Shown: positions 17,633-25,432 of the stretch, piece by piece
Layout of the letters: every line of letters begins with the position of its first letter
How positions within the stretch are numbered: position 1 is the first letter of the stretch
Assembly (NCBI GenBank): GCA_040754075.1
Contig: JBFMDH010000002.1
Coordinates: forward strand, 390,221-452,910
Reading direction: 5' to 3'
Length of the DNA stretch: 62,690 nucleotides
Origin: Acidobacteriota bacterium
GTDB lineage: Bacteria; Acidobacteriota; Blastocatellia; UBA7656
Made by a program: the position numbers and the translations under genes
Notes under the pieces: model-generated
Told to the model about the DNA's origin: nothing
Seen by the model: only the letters and a program-made list of their open reading frames with translations
Database searches by the model: none

Positions 17633-19384
17633 AGAAGTATTGAAGGCAACGTTCAGGGGTTAAAACCCAATCAGCTACATCGCCTCGAAAAGCTGTACCA
17701 TCGCCGCATTTCACCGCACGAAATCGTCACGCAGGAATTTGCCCGTCAGATGAGTGAACTGTCGCGTGAACTCAACCGGCAAATCGGCGTGCTGGTCAAT
17801 CGCAACGGTTATGTTGACTACGTCATCGTCGGAACGGCGCACGGCATTGTGTTGCCGGATTTGAAACGTGTGCGCGTCGGCAGTGATCGTTTTCGCGGCT
17901 TGCGTTGTTTGCACACGCATCTGCTCGGCGAAAAATTAACTCAGGATGACTTGACCGACCTGGCGCTGCTTCGACTTGATTTAATGTCGGCTGTCGAAGT
18001 CAAAAATGACGGCTTGCCTGGATTAGTTCATTCAGCCCATCTGCTTCCGGCAAATGATGTAGCGAAGCCTGTCGGTCAAAAAAAATCGGACGATGAATTA
18101 TGGGATGATGAACTTGAGCCGGAAACTCCGAAAATCTGGGAGTTTCTTGAACCGCGTGTGCCTTCGCAACTCGACACCGATTTTCTCGATTTAATCACTT
18201 CACTTGAAGAAGAGTTGGCGCGGTCGCGTCGGGTGCGCAATCCGCAAGATAAACGCGACCGGGCGATTCTGGTCGGGGTGACGACCGAAAGCCTTGCCAG
18301 CGCCCAGGAATCGCTTGAAGAGTTGAAAGAACTGGCGCGTTCATCGGGGGTTGTGGTTTTGGATTCCATTATTCAACGCCGCCCGAAACTCGACCCGCGC
18401 ACCTTGATTGGCAAAGGTAAACTCGAAGAATTGATTATTCGCAGCCTGCAACTTGGCGTCGATGTAATGATCTTCGATCAGAATTTATCGCCGGCACAGG
18501 TTCGCGCGATTAATCAAGCGACCGATTTGAAAATCGTTGACCGTACTCAACTCATTCTCGATATTTTTGCGCAACGGGCGCAGAGCCGCGAAGGTAAAAT
18601 TCAGGTAGAGCTTGCGCAACTCAAATATATGTTGCCGCGCCTCACGGGTTCAGGAACCGAAATGTCCAGGCTGATGGGCGGCATCGGCGGACGCGGTCCC
18701 GGTGAAACCAAACTCGAAGTTGACCGTCGTCGCGTGCGTGACCGCATCCACCTTCTCGAAAAACAGATTGAACAACTGCGCGTCAGCCGTCGCGTGCAAC
18801 GCGCCAAACGCTTGCGTCGCGATGTGCCGATTATTTCAATTGTCGGTTATACCAACGCCGGAAAATCAACCCTGCTGAATGCGCTAACCCAGTCTTCGGT
18901 GACCGCGGAAAATTTATTGTTTGCGACCTTAGACCCAACCAGCCGCAGACTCAGGTTGCCGCGTGACCAGGAGGTCATCATCAATGATACGGTCGGATTC
19001 ATACGCGATTTGCCGCCCGATTTGATTACCGCATTTCGCGCCACGCTTGAAGAGATGGAAGGCTCAGACCTGTTGATTCATCTGGTCGATGCCAGCACCC
19101 CGCAATTTGAAAATCATATTGCCTCGGTTGAAAAAATTTTAGAGGAGTTGAATTTGTCTGGCATCCCCAGGCTTCTGGTCTTCAACAAATCCGATTTGCT
19201 AAGTGAAGATGAATTGATAAACTTGCGGCGCGCATTCAGTGCCGTAACGATTTCAGCGGTTGACCGCGCGACGCTTGCGCCCATGCTTGAACGCATCGGT
19301 GATATGCTCAATGGCGCAGATGCCGCAAAGACGGCGCTTCATGAAAGCAAAGCTGAAAACGATGAAATAACTTATGTGATGTGA
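17630..19384 (+). CDS. hflX: ribosome-associated GTPase HflX
   Basis: GTPase that splits stalled or hibernating ribosomes; 584 aa. The first ATG is at 17750, but the preceding in-frame codons encode GLKPNQLHRLEKLYHRR, conserved N-terminal sequence of this family. A GGAGGG site lies eight bases before an in-frame ATT at 17630, so ATT is the probable start. The HflX domain has GGRGPGETKLEVDRR. The G domain has G1 GYTNAGKST, G3 DTVGFIRDLP and G4 NKSD. A coding extension (about residues 140-200) precedes the HflX core. lemA follows 46 bp downstream. Confidence 0.92.
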   Translation: MRSIEGNVQGLKPNQLHRLEKLYHRRISPHEIVTQEFARQMSELSRELNRQIGVLVNRNGYVDYVIVGTAHGIVLPDLKRVRVGSDRFRGLRCLHTHLLGEKLTQDDLTDLALLRLDLMSAVEVKNDGLPGLVHSAHLLPANDVAKPVGQKKSDDELWDDELEPETPKIWEFLEPRVPSQLDTDFLDLITSLEEELARSRRVRNPQDKRDRAILVGVTTESLASAQESLEELKELARSSGVVVLDSIIQRRPKLDPRTLIGKGKLEELIIRSLQLGVDVMIFDQNLSPAQVRAINQATDLKIVDRTQLILDIFAQRAQSREGKIQVELAQLKYMLPRLTGSGTEMSRLMGGIGGRGPGETKLEVDRRRVRDRIHLLEKQIEQLRVSRRVQRAKRLRRDVPIISIVGYTNAGKSTLLNALTQSSVTAENLLFATLDPTSRRLRLPRDQEVIINDTVGFIRDLPPDLITAFRATLEEMEGSDLLIHLVDASTPQFENHIASVEKILEELNLSGIPRLLVFNKSDLLSEDELINLRRAFSAVTISAVDRATLAPMLERIGDMLNGADAAKTALHESKAENDEITYVM

Positions 19385-19430
19385 TGATGGGCAAAGTTCA
19401 GGCTCTATGTGTTAAGGAGGATGACTCGAT

Positions 19431-19994
19431 ATGAAATGGGGAGTTGGAATTTTAGTTGTCGTTCTGCTATTACTTTTAATCGTCGGCGGTACTGCCTGCG
19501 GAACCTATAACAGTCTCACCACCAAGCGCAATGAAGTCACCAATGCGTTTTCAAATGTCGATACACAATTGCAACGTCGCGCTGACCTGGTTCCCAACTT
19601 GGTGAACACCGTAAAAGGTTATGCCAAGCACGAAGAACAGGTTTTTAGCGATATTGCCGAAGCGCGTTCGCGTCTGCTTGGCGCGAAGACGGTTGACGAA
19701 AAATCGCAAGCCAATGACCAGTTGACCGGAGCCCTGGGGAGGTTACTGGCAATTTCGGAAAACTATCCCAATTTGAAAGCCGACCAGAGCTTTTTGCGAT
19801 TGCAGGATGAATTATCGGGAACCGAAAATCGCATTCAGGTGGCGCGGCGCGATTACAATCAAGTGGTGCTCGCTTACAACAATTCGCGCGACCGATTCCC
19901 GACCGTGTTTTTCGCCAATATGCTCGGCTTTGAACGCGCTCAGGAATTCAAAGCCGCCGAAAGCTCACGCGAAGCACCGAAAGTTCAATTCTAA
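19431..19994 (+). CDS. lemA: LemA family membrane-anchored protein
   Basis: 187 aa with one N-terminal transmembrane segment (about residues 3-22, GVGILVVVLLLLLIVGGTA). A helical LemA domain follows (YNSLTTKRNEVTNAFSNVDT, RRADLVPNLVNTVKGY). A strong AAGGAGG site precedes the ATG. The molecular role of LemA is not settled; in many bacteria it is paired with TPM-domain or peptidase genes, none of which is present here. It lies downstream of hflX and is followed by an inverted heptamer repeat before the convergent methyltransferase. Confidence 0.92.
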   Translation: MKWGVGILVVVLLLLLIVGGTACGTYNSLTTKRNEVTNAFSNVDTQLQRRADLVPNLVNTVKGYAKHEEQVFSDIAEARSRLLGAKTVDEKSQANDQLTGALGRLLAISENYPNLKADQSFLRLQDELSGTENRIQVARRDYNQVVLAYNNSRDRFPTVFFANMLGFERAQEFKAAESSREAPKVQF

Positions 19995-19999
19995 AAACG

Positions 20000-20077
20000 A
20001 TGAAGTAGGAACGATGAACGATGAAGTAGAAATGATGAACATCCGGGTTACTCTTCAATTCATCGTTCCTACTTCAT
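20000..20077. repeat. inverted GATGAAG/GATGAAC heptamer hairpin between convergent genes
   Basis: ATGAAGTAGGAACGATGAA at 20000-20018 has an exact 19-bp complement at 20059-20077. Extra degenerate units (GATGAAC, ACTTCCT) continue on both sides to about 20090. The arms start just after the lemA stop (19994) and reach almost to the methyltransferase stop (20095). It may terminate both genes. Confidence 0.85.
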
Positions 20078-20094
20078 ACTTCCTACTTTCCTGC

Positions 20095-20886
20095 TTATTT
20101 CCTCGCCCACAGCAGAATGCGATTGTAAGTGTAGAGAAACGGGTGTTCGTCCTCTAATTCTTCCATCAGACATTCCTTGTAGCGTTCCAGATAAAGCGCG
20201 TACATCTCTTCCGAAAGGCGCTTTTGATAATCCGTGAGCCGTGTGCTCTTGACCCAGTCAACCACGCTTTCTCTTGATTCCAGCGGATGCACATAAATTT
20301 GCGAGCGCACCAGATAATCGCGAAAACCCGACCGGTGAAAGAGCGTTGCGTATTCTTCGGGCGTCAGAATAAATTCTTCGCGAATGTAACCATCAAGGGC
20401 TTCCCGAAAGGGAATCTCACTTGCCACACGATTTGCCACCACGTGCGAAGGGTGATGATGATTGGAAGGAATCTGCGCGGCGAATTGCCCACCATCGCTC
20501 AATGCGCACATTAACTGGCGAATCAGCGTCTGGTGGTTTTGCGCCCAATGCAAGGCGGCGTTTGAAAAAATCAAATCGAATTGCCCATAAGCTACGGAGC
20601 GTTCGCTTTCGGCGGCAAAATTTTCAATATCGCATTTTTCAAACCGCAGCCCATTGCCTTCCAGAAGTTTTGCCTTCGCCAGCATGGCGTCCGAATTATC
20701 GAAGCCGATAGTTTCGCGCGCTTGCAGCTGTTCGTGCAGAATGCTTGTCGGTTCGCCGGTTCCGCAACCCAAATCGGCAACCCGCATATCGACACGCGGT
20801 CTAACCAGCGCCAGCAAATCGTAAAACGGTTGCAGCCGCTCAGTTTTAAATTTTTCGTATTGTTCAGGATTCCAAACGTCTTTCAT
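20095..20886 (-). CDS. SAM-dependent methyltransferase, trans-aconitate methyltransferase-like
   Basis: 263 aa. The N-terminus WNPEQYEKFKTERLQPFYDLL resembles Tam, and the SAM-binding motif I is VADLGCGTGEPT. Further motifs IGFDNSDAML and FDLIFSNAALHWAQN are typical of the Tam-like class I methyltransferases. The true substrate is uncertain. No Shine-Dalgarno is present: heptamer repeat units (GAATCCT) run right up to the ATG. It lies downstream of larE on the same strand. Confidence 0.82.
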   Translation of the reverse strand: MKDVWNPEQYEKFKTERLQPFYDLLALVRPRVDMRVADLGCGTGEPTSILHEQLQARETIGFDNSDAMLAKAKLLEGNGLRFEKCDIENFAAESERSVAYGQFDLIFSNAALHWAQNHQTLIRQLMCALSDGGQFAAQIPSNHHHPSHVVANRVASEIPFREALDGYIREEFILTPEEYATLFHRSGFRDYLVRSQIYVHPLESRESVVDWVKSTRLTDYQKRLSEEMYALYLERYKECLMEELEDEHPFLYTYNRILLWARK

Positions 20887-21037
20887 AGGATTCAGGATTC
20901 AGGATTCAGGAGTCGAGATTCAAAGCGCAAGGAATGATGAGCGCGAAATGTTGAACGGTGAAAGAAAGAGTTTCTGTTCATCGTTGCTATTTCAGGCTTC
21001 CTTCCCTGAATCCTGAATCCTGAATCCTGAATCCTTT
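20887..21037. repeat. inverted GAATCCT heptamer element between larE and the methyltransferase
   Basis: The arm at 20887-20914 contains three ATTCAGG units and the arm at 21005-21037 contains four CCTGAAT units in inverse orientation, so they can pair over about 28 bp. Read on the coding (minus) strand, one arm lies inside the last codons of larE and the other directly abuts the ATG of the methyltransferase gene. Confidence 0.88.
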
Positions 21038-21873
21038 TTCAAAGTTTCATTCAATGAACCGGTGCGATAGCCATCAAGGTCTAACGCGACATATTTAAAG
21101 CCTAATGCCTTGAGTGTTGCAGACATTTGCTGCGTCGTTTCGATATTCAAAGCGCGCGGCAATTCGGTTTCGGAAATTTCGATGCGGGCAATCTCCTGGT
21201 GATGGCGCACACGCACTTGTCGAAAACCCATTTTACGCAAGGCGCTTTCGGCGCGGTCAACCATCGAAAGTTTTTCGAGCGTCACCATCTGCCCGTAAGG
21301 AATGCGCGACGACAAACACGCAGACGCAGGTTCATCCCAGGTCGGCAAGCCTGCGCGATGCGACCTCTCGCGTATGTCGGCTTTGGTCATCCCGCATTCA
21401 AGCAAGGGCGAACGCACACCGAGTTCGCGCGCTGCCTCTCTGCCCGGTCGGTAGTCGCCTATGTCGTCGGCATTGGTGCCATCGCAAATCACCTTGAAAT
21501 CGCGCTCGGCGGCTAAGGTGTTAATTTTGCTGTAGAGTTCCGACTTGCAAAAATAACAACGATTCGGCGGATTGCTGGTGTAATTGGCGTCCGCGAATTC
21601 CTCTGTAAAAATAATTTCATGACGAATGCCGAATTGAGAGGTGAGTTTATCCGCAAGTTCGCGTTGAAACGTCGGGTAAGAGGCGCTGTCGCCGGTGAGG
21701 GCAAGCGCGCGCGCGCCCAGTTCACTGTGGGCGATATAGGCTAAATAGGCGCTATCGACGCCACCCGAAAAAGCGACGATGACCGAGCCGTAACTGCGAA
21801 GCAAAGCTCTTAAATTTTGCTCTTTGGCTTGGGCTGAAAGCGCTATTCGATTGGTTGCTGCTTGAGTGGTCAT
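20992..21873 (-). CDS. larE: LarE-type ATP-dependent sacrificial sulfur transferase
   Basis: 293 aa from the ATG at 21873; the frame is open for 55 more residues, but these lie inside the upstream gene. The PP-loop AFSGGVDSAYLAY and the cysteine-containing segment NRCYFCKSELY are LarE hallmarks, and E/D-rich motif CDGTNADDIGDYRPG follows. LarE supplies sulfur for the nickel-pincer cofactor of lactate racemase; larB and larC are not in the window. The ATG overlaps the stop of the upstream phosphatase gene (ATGA), which suggests translational coupling. The last 15 residues or so (KKDSGFRIQDSG...) are encoded by the heptamer repeat and are probably not part of the native fold. Confidence 0.9.
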   Translation of the reverse strand: MTTQAATNRIALSAQAKEQNLRALLRSYGSVIVAFSGGVDSAYLAYIAHSELGARALALTGDSASYPTFQRELADKLTSQFGIRHEIIFTEEFADANYTSNPPNRCYFCKSELYSKINTLAAERDFKVICDGTNADDIGDYRPGREAARELGVRSPLLECGMTKADIRERSHRAGLPTWDEPASACLSSRIPYGQMVTLEKLSMVDRAESALRKMGFRQVRVRHHQEIARIEISETELPRALNIETTQQMSATLKALGFKYVALDLDGYRTGSLNETLKKDSGFRIQDSGKEA

Positions 21874-22433
21874 TGGTTCTTTTTGTGCGCGGCGATGTAA
21901 TCCTGCGCGAATTTGGTAAGCACCGGGCTTGTGAGTCCGATTTGTTTGGCTTCCTCTAAAGCTTTGTCTTCTGCCCAACCTTGTTCGATGACGCGATAAA
22001 TCATAAAGAACGCGCCGACGCGATTGGCGCTGGCGCAATGAATTAACATCGGATGATTGCTGGCGTCCTTAACGGTTTTGATGAAGGCTTCGGCTTGTTC
22101 AGCTTTCGGGTCGCTGCCGGTGATGGGAATGTTCAGGTAACGCATTCCGGCTTTTTCAATGGCTTCGCGTTCTTTCGCGAAATCTATGCCTTCGTTTGCC
22201 GTGCGCAGATTCAAAACCGCTTTGAAACCGTTGGCGGCAAGCTTCGCCCAGGCTTCGTCTTTCGGTTGCGCAGCGGTGGCGAAGTTTTCGTTGACGCATA
22301 AAATTTTCGGCACGTCATCTTTTAAAGCGTCTTCGAGTTTCGTGAGCTTTTCACTTTTCGGTTGCTGCGCGAACGTAAGCGTTAGCGCCAAAGAAAAAAT
22401 AAAGATGAGTATGGCAGTCATTTTTCTGTACAT
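21870..22433 (-). CDS. exported dual-specificity-like cysteine phosphatase
   Basis: 187 aa with an N-terminal signal peptide (about 1-22, ILIFIFSLALTLTFAQQ). The active-site loop is HCASANRVGAFFMIYR, a variant of the HCxxxxxR signature used by cysteine phosphatases. The preceding segment VLNLRTANEGIDFAKEREAI matches the beta-lactamase-hydrolase-like (BLH/DSP-PTPase) group. It would hydrolyse phosphate esters in the periplasm; the substrate is unknown. GAGGTG precedes the ATG. Its TGA overlaps the larE start. Confidence 0.8.
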   Translation of the reverse strand: MYRKMTAILIFIFSLALTLTFAQQPKSEKLTKLEDALKDDVPKILCVNENFATAAQPKDEAWAKLAANGFKAVLNLRTANEGIDFAKEREAIEKAGMRYLNIPITGSDPKAEQAEAFIKTVKDASNHPMLIHCASANRVGAFFMIYRVIEQGWAEDKALEEAKQIGLTSPVLTKFAQDYIAAHKKNQ

Positions 22434-22552
22434 CAGTTCACCTCGGTTTTCGATTGAATTGCAATCATATCACGCTTGACTTGCATTGGTTAAATTGAGT
22501 GCGGCATTGTAGGCTAACGCTTTCGCTGGTCATTTTGCTACAATCCATAGCA

Positions 22553-23305
22553 ATGCCGCTACAGACCACACAGGCTTATGTGCTGAGAACCTACGCGCTC
22601 GCGGAAGCCGATAAAATTTGCGTGTTTTTAACTAAAGATTCCGGCAAGGTGCGCGGCGTGGCGCACGGGGCGCGCAAAATGAAGAGCCGTTTCGGGTCTT
22701 CGCTGGAACCCTTTACCGAAGTCGCGCTGACCTATTTTTATAAAGAGAATCGCGAACTGGTGAGCGTTTCAACCTGCGATATTGTGCACTCCAGTTTTTA
22801 TATCGCTTCGCGGGATGTCGAGACGGCAAGCGTGCTGGCTTATATGGCGGAACTGATTTCGGAATTTTTGCCTGACCATGAACCCAATGAAAAACTTTAC
22901 CGGTTGGTTACGGCGTCAATCGAATCCATCGCCGAAAGCAAAGATTTAAGGCTGATGTTGCGCTATTTTGAATCGTGGTTGTTGAAACTTACAGGTTTTT
23001 TCCCCGATTTATCGCAATGTTCGGCGTGTCGTGAACGGATTGGTTATAACAACTCGGCGTTTCTAACCGTGCAGGGTGCGCCGCGTTGTCACAATTGCAG
23101 TGGCGGGCGCGGCGATGTAGCGGATGCGGAGATGCGCCGCGTCGTCGATGAAATGTTTCGCGTGCACCCCAGACAATTTGCCAGTCGTGAGGTTTCCGTT
23201 AAACGGCTCGCGCAACTCGGACAGATCAATTATCAAATCATTCGCCACGCGCTTGAACGCGATTTGCGTTCGCGGGCGCTACTGAAAGAGCTTGCTGAAA
23301 TTTAA
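22553..23305 (+). CDS. recO: DNA repair protein RecO
   Basis: 250 aa from the ATG at 22553, the usual RecO length; the frame is open 18 residues upstream. The N-terminal OB fold (AYVLRTYALAEADKICVFLT) is followed by a helical part and a zinc site CSACRERIGY ... CHNC. RecO anneals SSB-coated strands and loads RecA with RecR in RecF-pathway recombination. The gene stands alone on this strand and is followed by a strong terminator. Confidence 0.93.
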   Translation: MPLQTTQAYVLRTYALAEADKICVFLTKDSGKVRGVAHGARKMKSRFGSSLEPFTEVALTYFYKENRELVSVSTCDIVHSSFYIASRDVETASVLAYMAELISEFLPDHEPNEKLYRLVTASIESIAESKDLRLMLRYFESWLLKLTGFFPDLSQCSACRERIGYNNSAFLTVQGAPRCHNCSGGRGDVADAEMRRVVDEMFRVHPRQFASREVSVKRLAQLGQINYQIIRHALERDLRSRALLKELAEI

Positions 23306-23340
23306 AAGAGCGCGAAGTGTAGAAACATTTCGCGCTCTTT
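23305..23340 (+). terminator. terminator after recO
   Basis: AAAGAGCGCGAA at 23305-23316 pairs with TTCGCGCTCTTT at 23329-23340 around a 12-base loop. The stem starts at the recO stop codon. A T-rich run (TTTTTT) lies slightly downstream. Confidence 0.85.
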
Positions 23341-23464
23341 CCGTATGATTTTTTTTACGCGGTTAAAGACCGCTTGCTCAACGATCAGCCACCAAAGACT
23401 TCAACTATCATTGTGTCAAAGGCGTGAATCAATTTTTACTTTTGCCTGTTTACTTTTTACTTCT

Positions 23465-24358
23465 CTATTGCCCGCTCAAAAATTCCTTCAAAATATTTGA
23501 AAACATGGTCAACCCGATGTGAGTGCCCCATTTGTTCAGCACTTTGCTGGTTGATTTGCGTTCTTCGCGTTCCCAGAGTCTCGACATAAAGGCGGCGCTC
23601 ACGCCGCCGCCCAGATAGGAGATGTTGAATTGGCTGCCGCCCTTGTCGCCTTCGGTGACAAAGACGCGGGTGATGGCGTAACCAATTTTCGCGCCGACGC
23701 CTTTTTTACCCGAACGATGGTAGCGCGGGTCTTGGCGGAAAATCGAAGCATAGAAGAAACGCTCAAAAAATTTCGCCGATGTCCCGAATGCCAGACTGCG
23801 GGCGGTGCGGGTTCCGGCATCGGCAAAGAAATTGCCCTTCACGCCTTCCGGGTCGTGGTCTTTATCGAAAGTTTCGCCTCTCACCCCTGAAAAAATCGCC
23901 TGCCCGTAAGTTCCCGGTGAAAGAAACGCGCCTTTGAAAAAGTAGCCGAATTTTTCGCCCACCGTCATCGGAATTTTATTCAACGGTTGCCCATTCGCAG
24001 GCGGCACTTTAGGCATGGGAATCGCCGAATTCATAACCATTCGTGAAAAACCGACATTGGTGAAGTGCCCTGAATTGACCGTCGGTTGAGTTTTTGCCGG
24101 TACAGGAGTTTCCGGCTCTTCAAAATTAATCTCTTTGAGCGGCGCGTATAAAATATTGGGTGCTTTCTTTTCTACGGCAACCTTATCAACCGGATTTTCG
24201 GATGGGTCGGTTGAATTGGCAGTGTTGATTTTGTCTTCAGTTTTATTTTCACCGTTATCAAATGCCTGGGTGCTTGACGCGGCAACGGCTAAAAATGACA
24301 AAACCAATAGCAAGGTGATCAATGTTTTTGTAATGGATAGACTGGGAAACTTCATCAT
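23465..24358 (-). CDS. secreted protein of unknown function
   Basis: 297 aa. Residues 1-32 form a signal peptide (KTLITLLLVLSFLAVAAS). A low-complexity, lysine/aspartate/proline-rich stretch runs to about residue 110. The C-terminal half (MTVGEKFGYFFKGAFLSPGT, then GVGAKIGYAITRVF and SYLGGGVSAAFMSRLW) looks like a compact domain that I cannot assign to a family. GAGG at a good distance supports the start. It is probably periplasmic or outer-membrane associated. It has no obvious operon partner. Confidence 0.7.
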   Translation of the reverse strand: MMKFPSLSITKTLITLLLVLSFLAVAASSTQAFDNGENKTEDKINTANSTDPSENPVDKVAVEKKAPNILYAPLKEINFEEPETPVPAKTQPTVNSGHFTNVGFSRMVMNSAIPMPKVPPANGQPLNKIPMTVGEKFGYFFKGAFLSPGTYGQAIFSGVRGETFDKDHDPEGVKGNFFADAGTRTARSLAFGTSAKFFERFFYASIFRQDPRYHRSGKKGVGAKIGYAITRVFVTEGDKGGSQFNISYLGGGVSAAFMSRLWEREERKSTSKVLNKWGTHIGLTMFSNILKEFLSGQ

Positions 24359-24565
24359 CTTTTTACCTCACAGGGATTAATAGTCCGCTCATACTACCAC
24401 AACGAGTCGGAGATATTGAACAGAAAGTTCGACCTTTTTACGAATCCACAGGCATTACGGTTTGCTTTGTAATGAAAGATTATCGCTGAGAAAATTCCTC
24501 ACGGCGCTTATCTGACAGCCGCCGCAGCTTTATGCTACTATCTATTTTCTTTTAGGCAGACTCGT

Positions 24566-25429
24566 ATGCAAGCAAACGGAACTTTGAATAAAAAATTATT
24601 TCGCAAAGTCGGCGAAGCCATCAAAGATTTCAATATGATTGAAGCGGGCGACCGTATCATGGTTTGTCTGAGCGGCGGCAAAGACAGTTACACGTTGCTC
24701 AGTCTGTTGATGGACTTGCAACGTCGCGCGCCGATTGATTTTGAATTGCTGGCGGTCAACCTCGACCAGAAACAACCCAATTTCCCGGAAGAAGTTCTGC
24801 CAACCTACTTGCGCGGAATCGGTGTGCCCTTTCGCATCATCGAAAAAGATACCTATTCGATTGTTAAACGGCTCGTCCCCGAAGGCAAAACCACTTGCGC
24901 GGTCTGTTCGCGTTTGCGTCGCGGTATTCTTTACAATACTGCCGTCGAAGAAGGTTGCACGAAAATCGCCCTTGGTCATCACGCCGATGATATTTTGCAG
25001 ACCTTTCTGCTCAATCTGTTTTTTACGGGTCAGTTGAAAACCATGCCACCGGCGCTCAGAAGCGACGACGGGCGCAATATGGTTATCCGCCCGCTTGCCT
25101 ATGTTTATGAATCGGAAATCGCAGCATTTGCCGCAACTCAGGATTTTCCGATTATCCCTTGCGATTTATGCGGTTCGCAGGAGAATTTGAAACGCCAGCG
25201 CGTTAAACGTCTGCTTGATGATTTGCAAACAGAGATTCCCGAAGTGCGCAACTCGATGCTGAAAGCCATCGGCAATGTCATCCCTTCGCATTTACTGGAT
25301 ACGCGCTTGTTCGATTTTCAATCTCTGGCTTCGGGCAATCTCGCCGACGAACTCGATGCCGCCATCGGTATGCAGGATGATAGGTTAAGCCCGACGCTGG
25401 TTCCCGTATCATTGAATTCCGCACTCTAA
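24566..25429 (+). CDS. ttcA: tRNA 2-thiocytidine synthetase TtcA
   Basis: 287 aa PP-loop ATPase that thiolates C32 of tRNA. The ATP-binding loop SGGKDS is at residues 36-41. Two CxxC pairs, C111/C114 (CAVC) and C199/C202 (CDLC), match those that hold the iron-sulfur cluster in TtcA. The segment [15 protein letters not shown] is typical of this family. The glycosyltransferase gene begins 3 bp after its stop, so the two are probably co-transcribed. Confidence 0.92.
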   Translation: MQANGTLNKKLFRKVGEAIKDFNMIEAGDRIMVCLSGGKDSYTLLSLLMDLQRRAPIDFELLAVNLDQKQPNFPEEVLPTYLRGIGVPFRIIEKDTYSIVKRLVPEGKTTCAVCSRLRRGILYNTAVEEGCTKIALGHHADDILQTFLLNLFFTGQLKTMPPALRSDDGRNMVIRPLAYVYESEIAAFAATQDFPIIPCDLCGSQENLKRQRVKRLLDDLQTEIPEVRNSMLKAIGNVIPSHLLDTRLFDFQSLASGNLADELDAAIGMQDDRLSPTLVPVSLNSAL

Positions 25430-25432
25430 ACC

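Noticed and set aside
17750-17752. ATG at 17750 as the hflX start
   Set aside because: It would remove about 40 conserved codons and has no ribosome site nearby; ATT at 17630 fits better.
20887-21037. CRISPR array
   Set aside because: The repeats are 7 bp, contiguous and inverted; there are no spacers and no cas genes.
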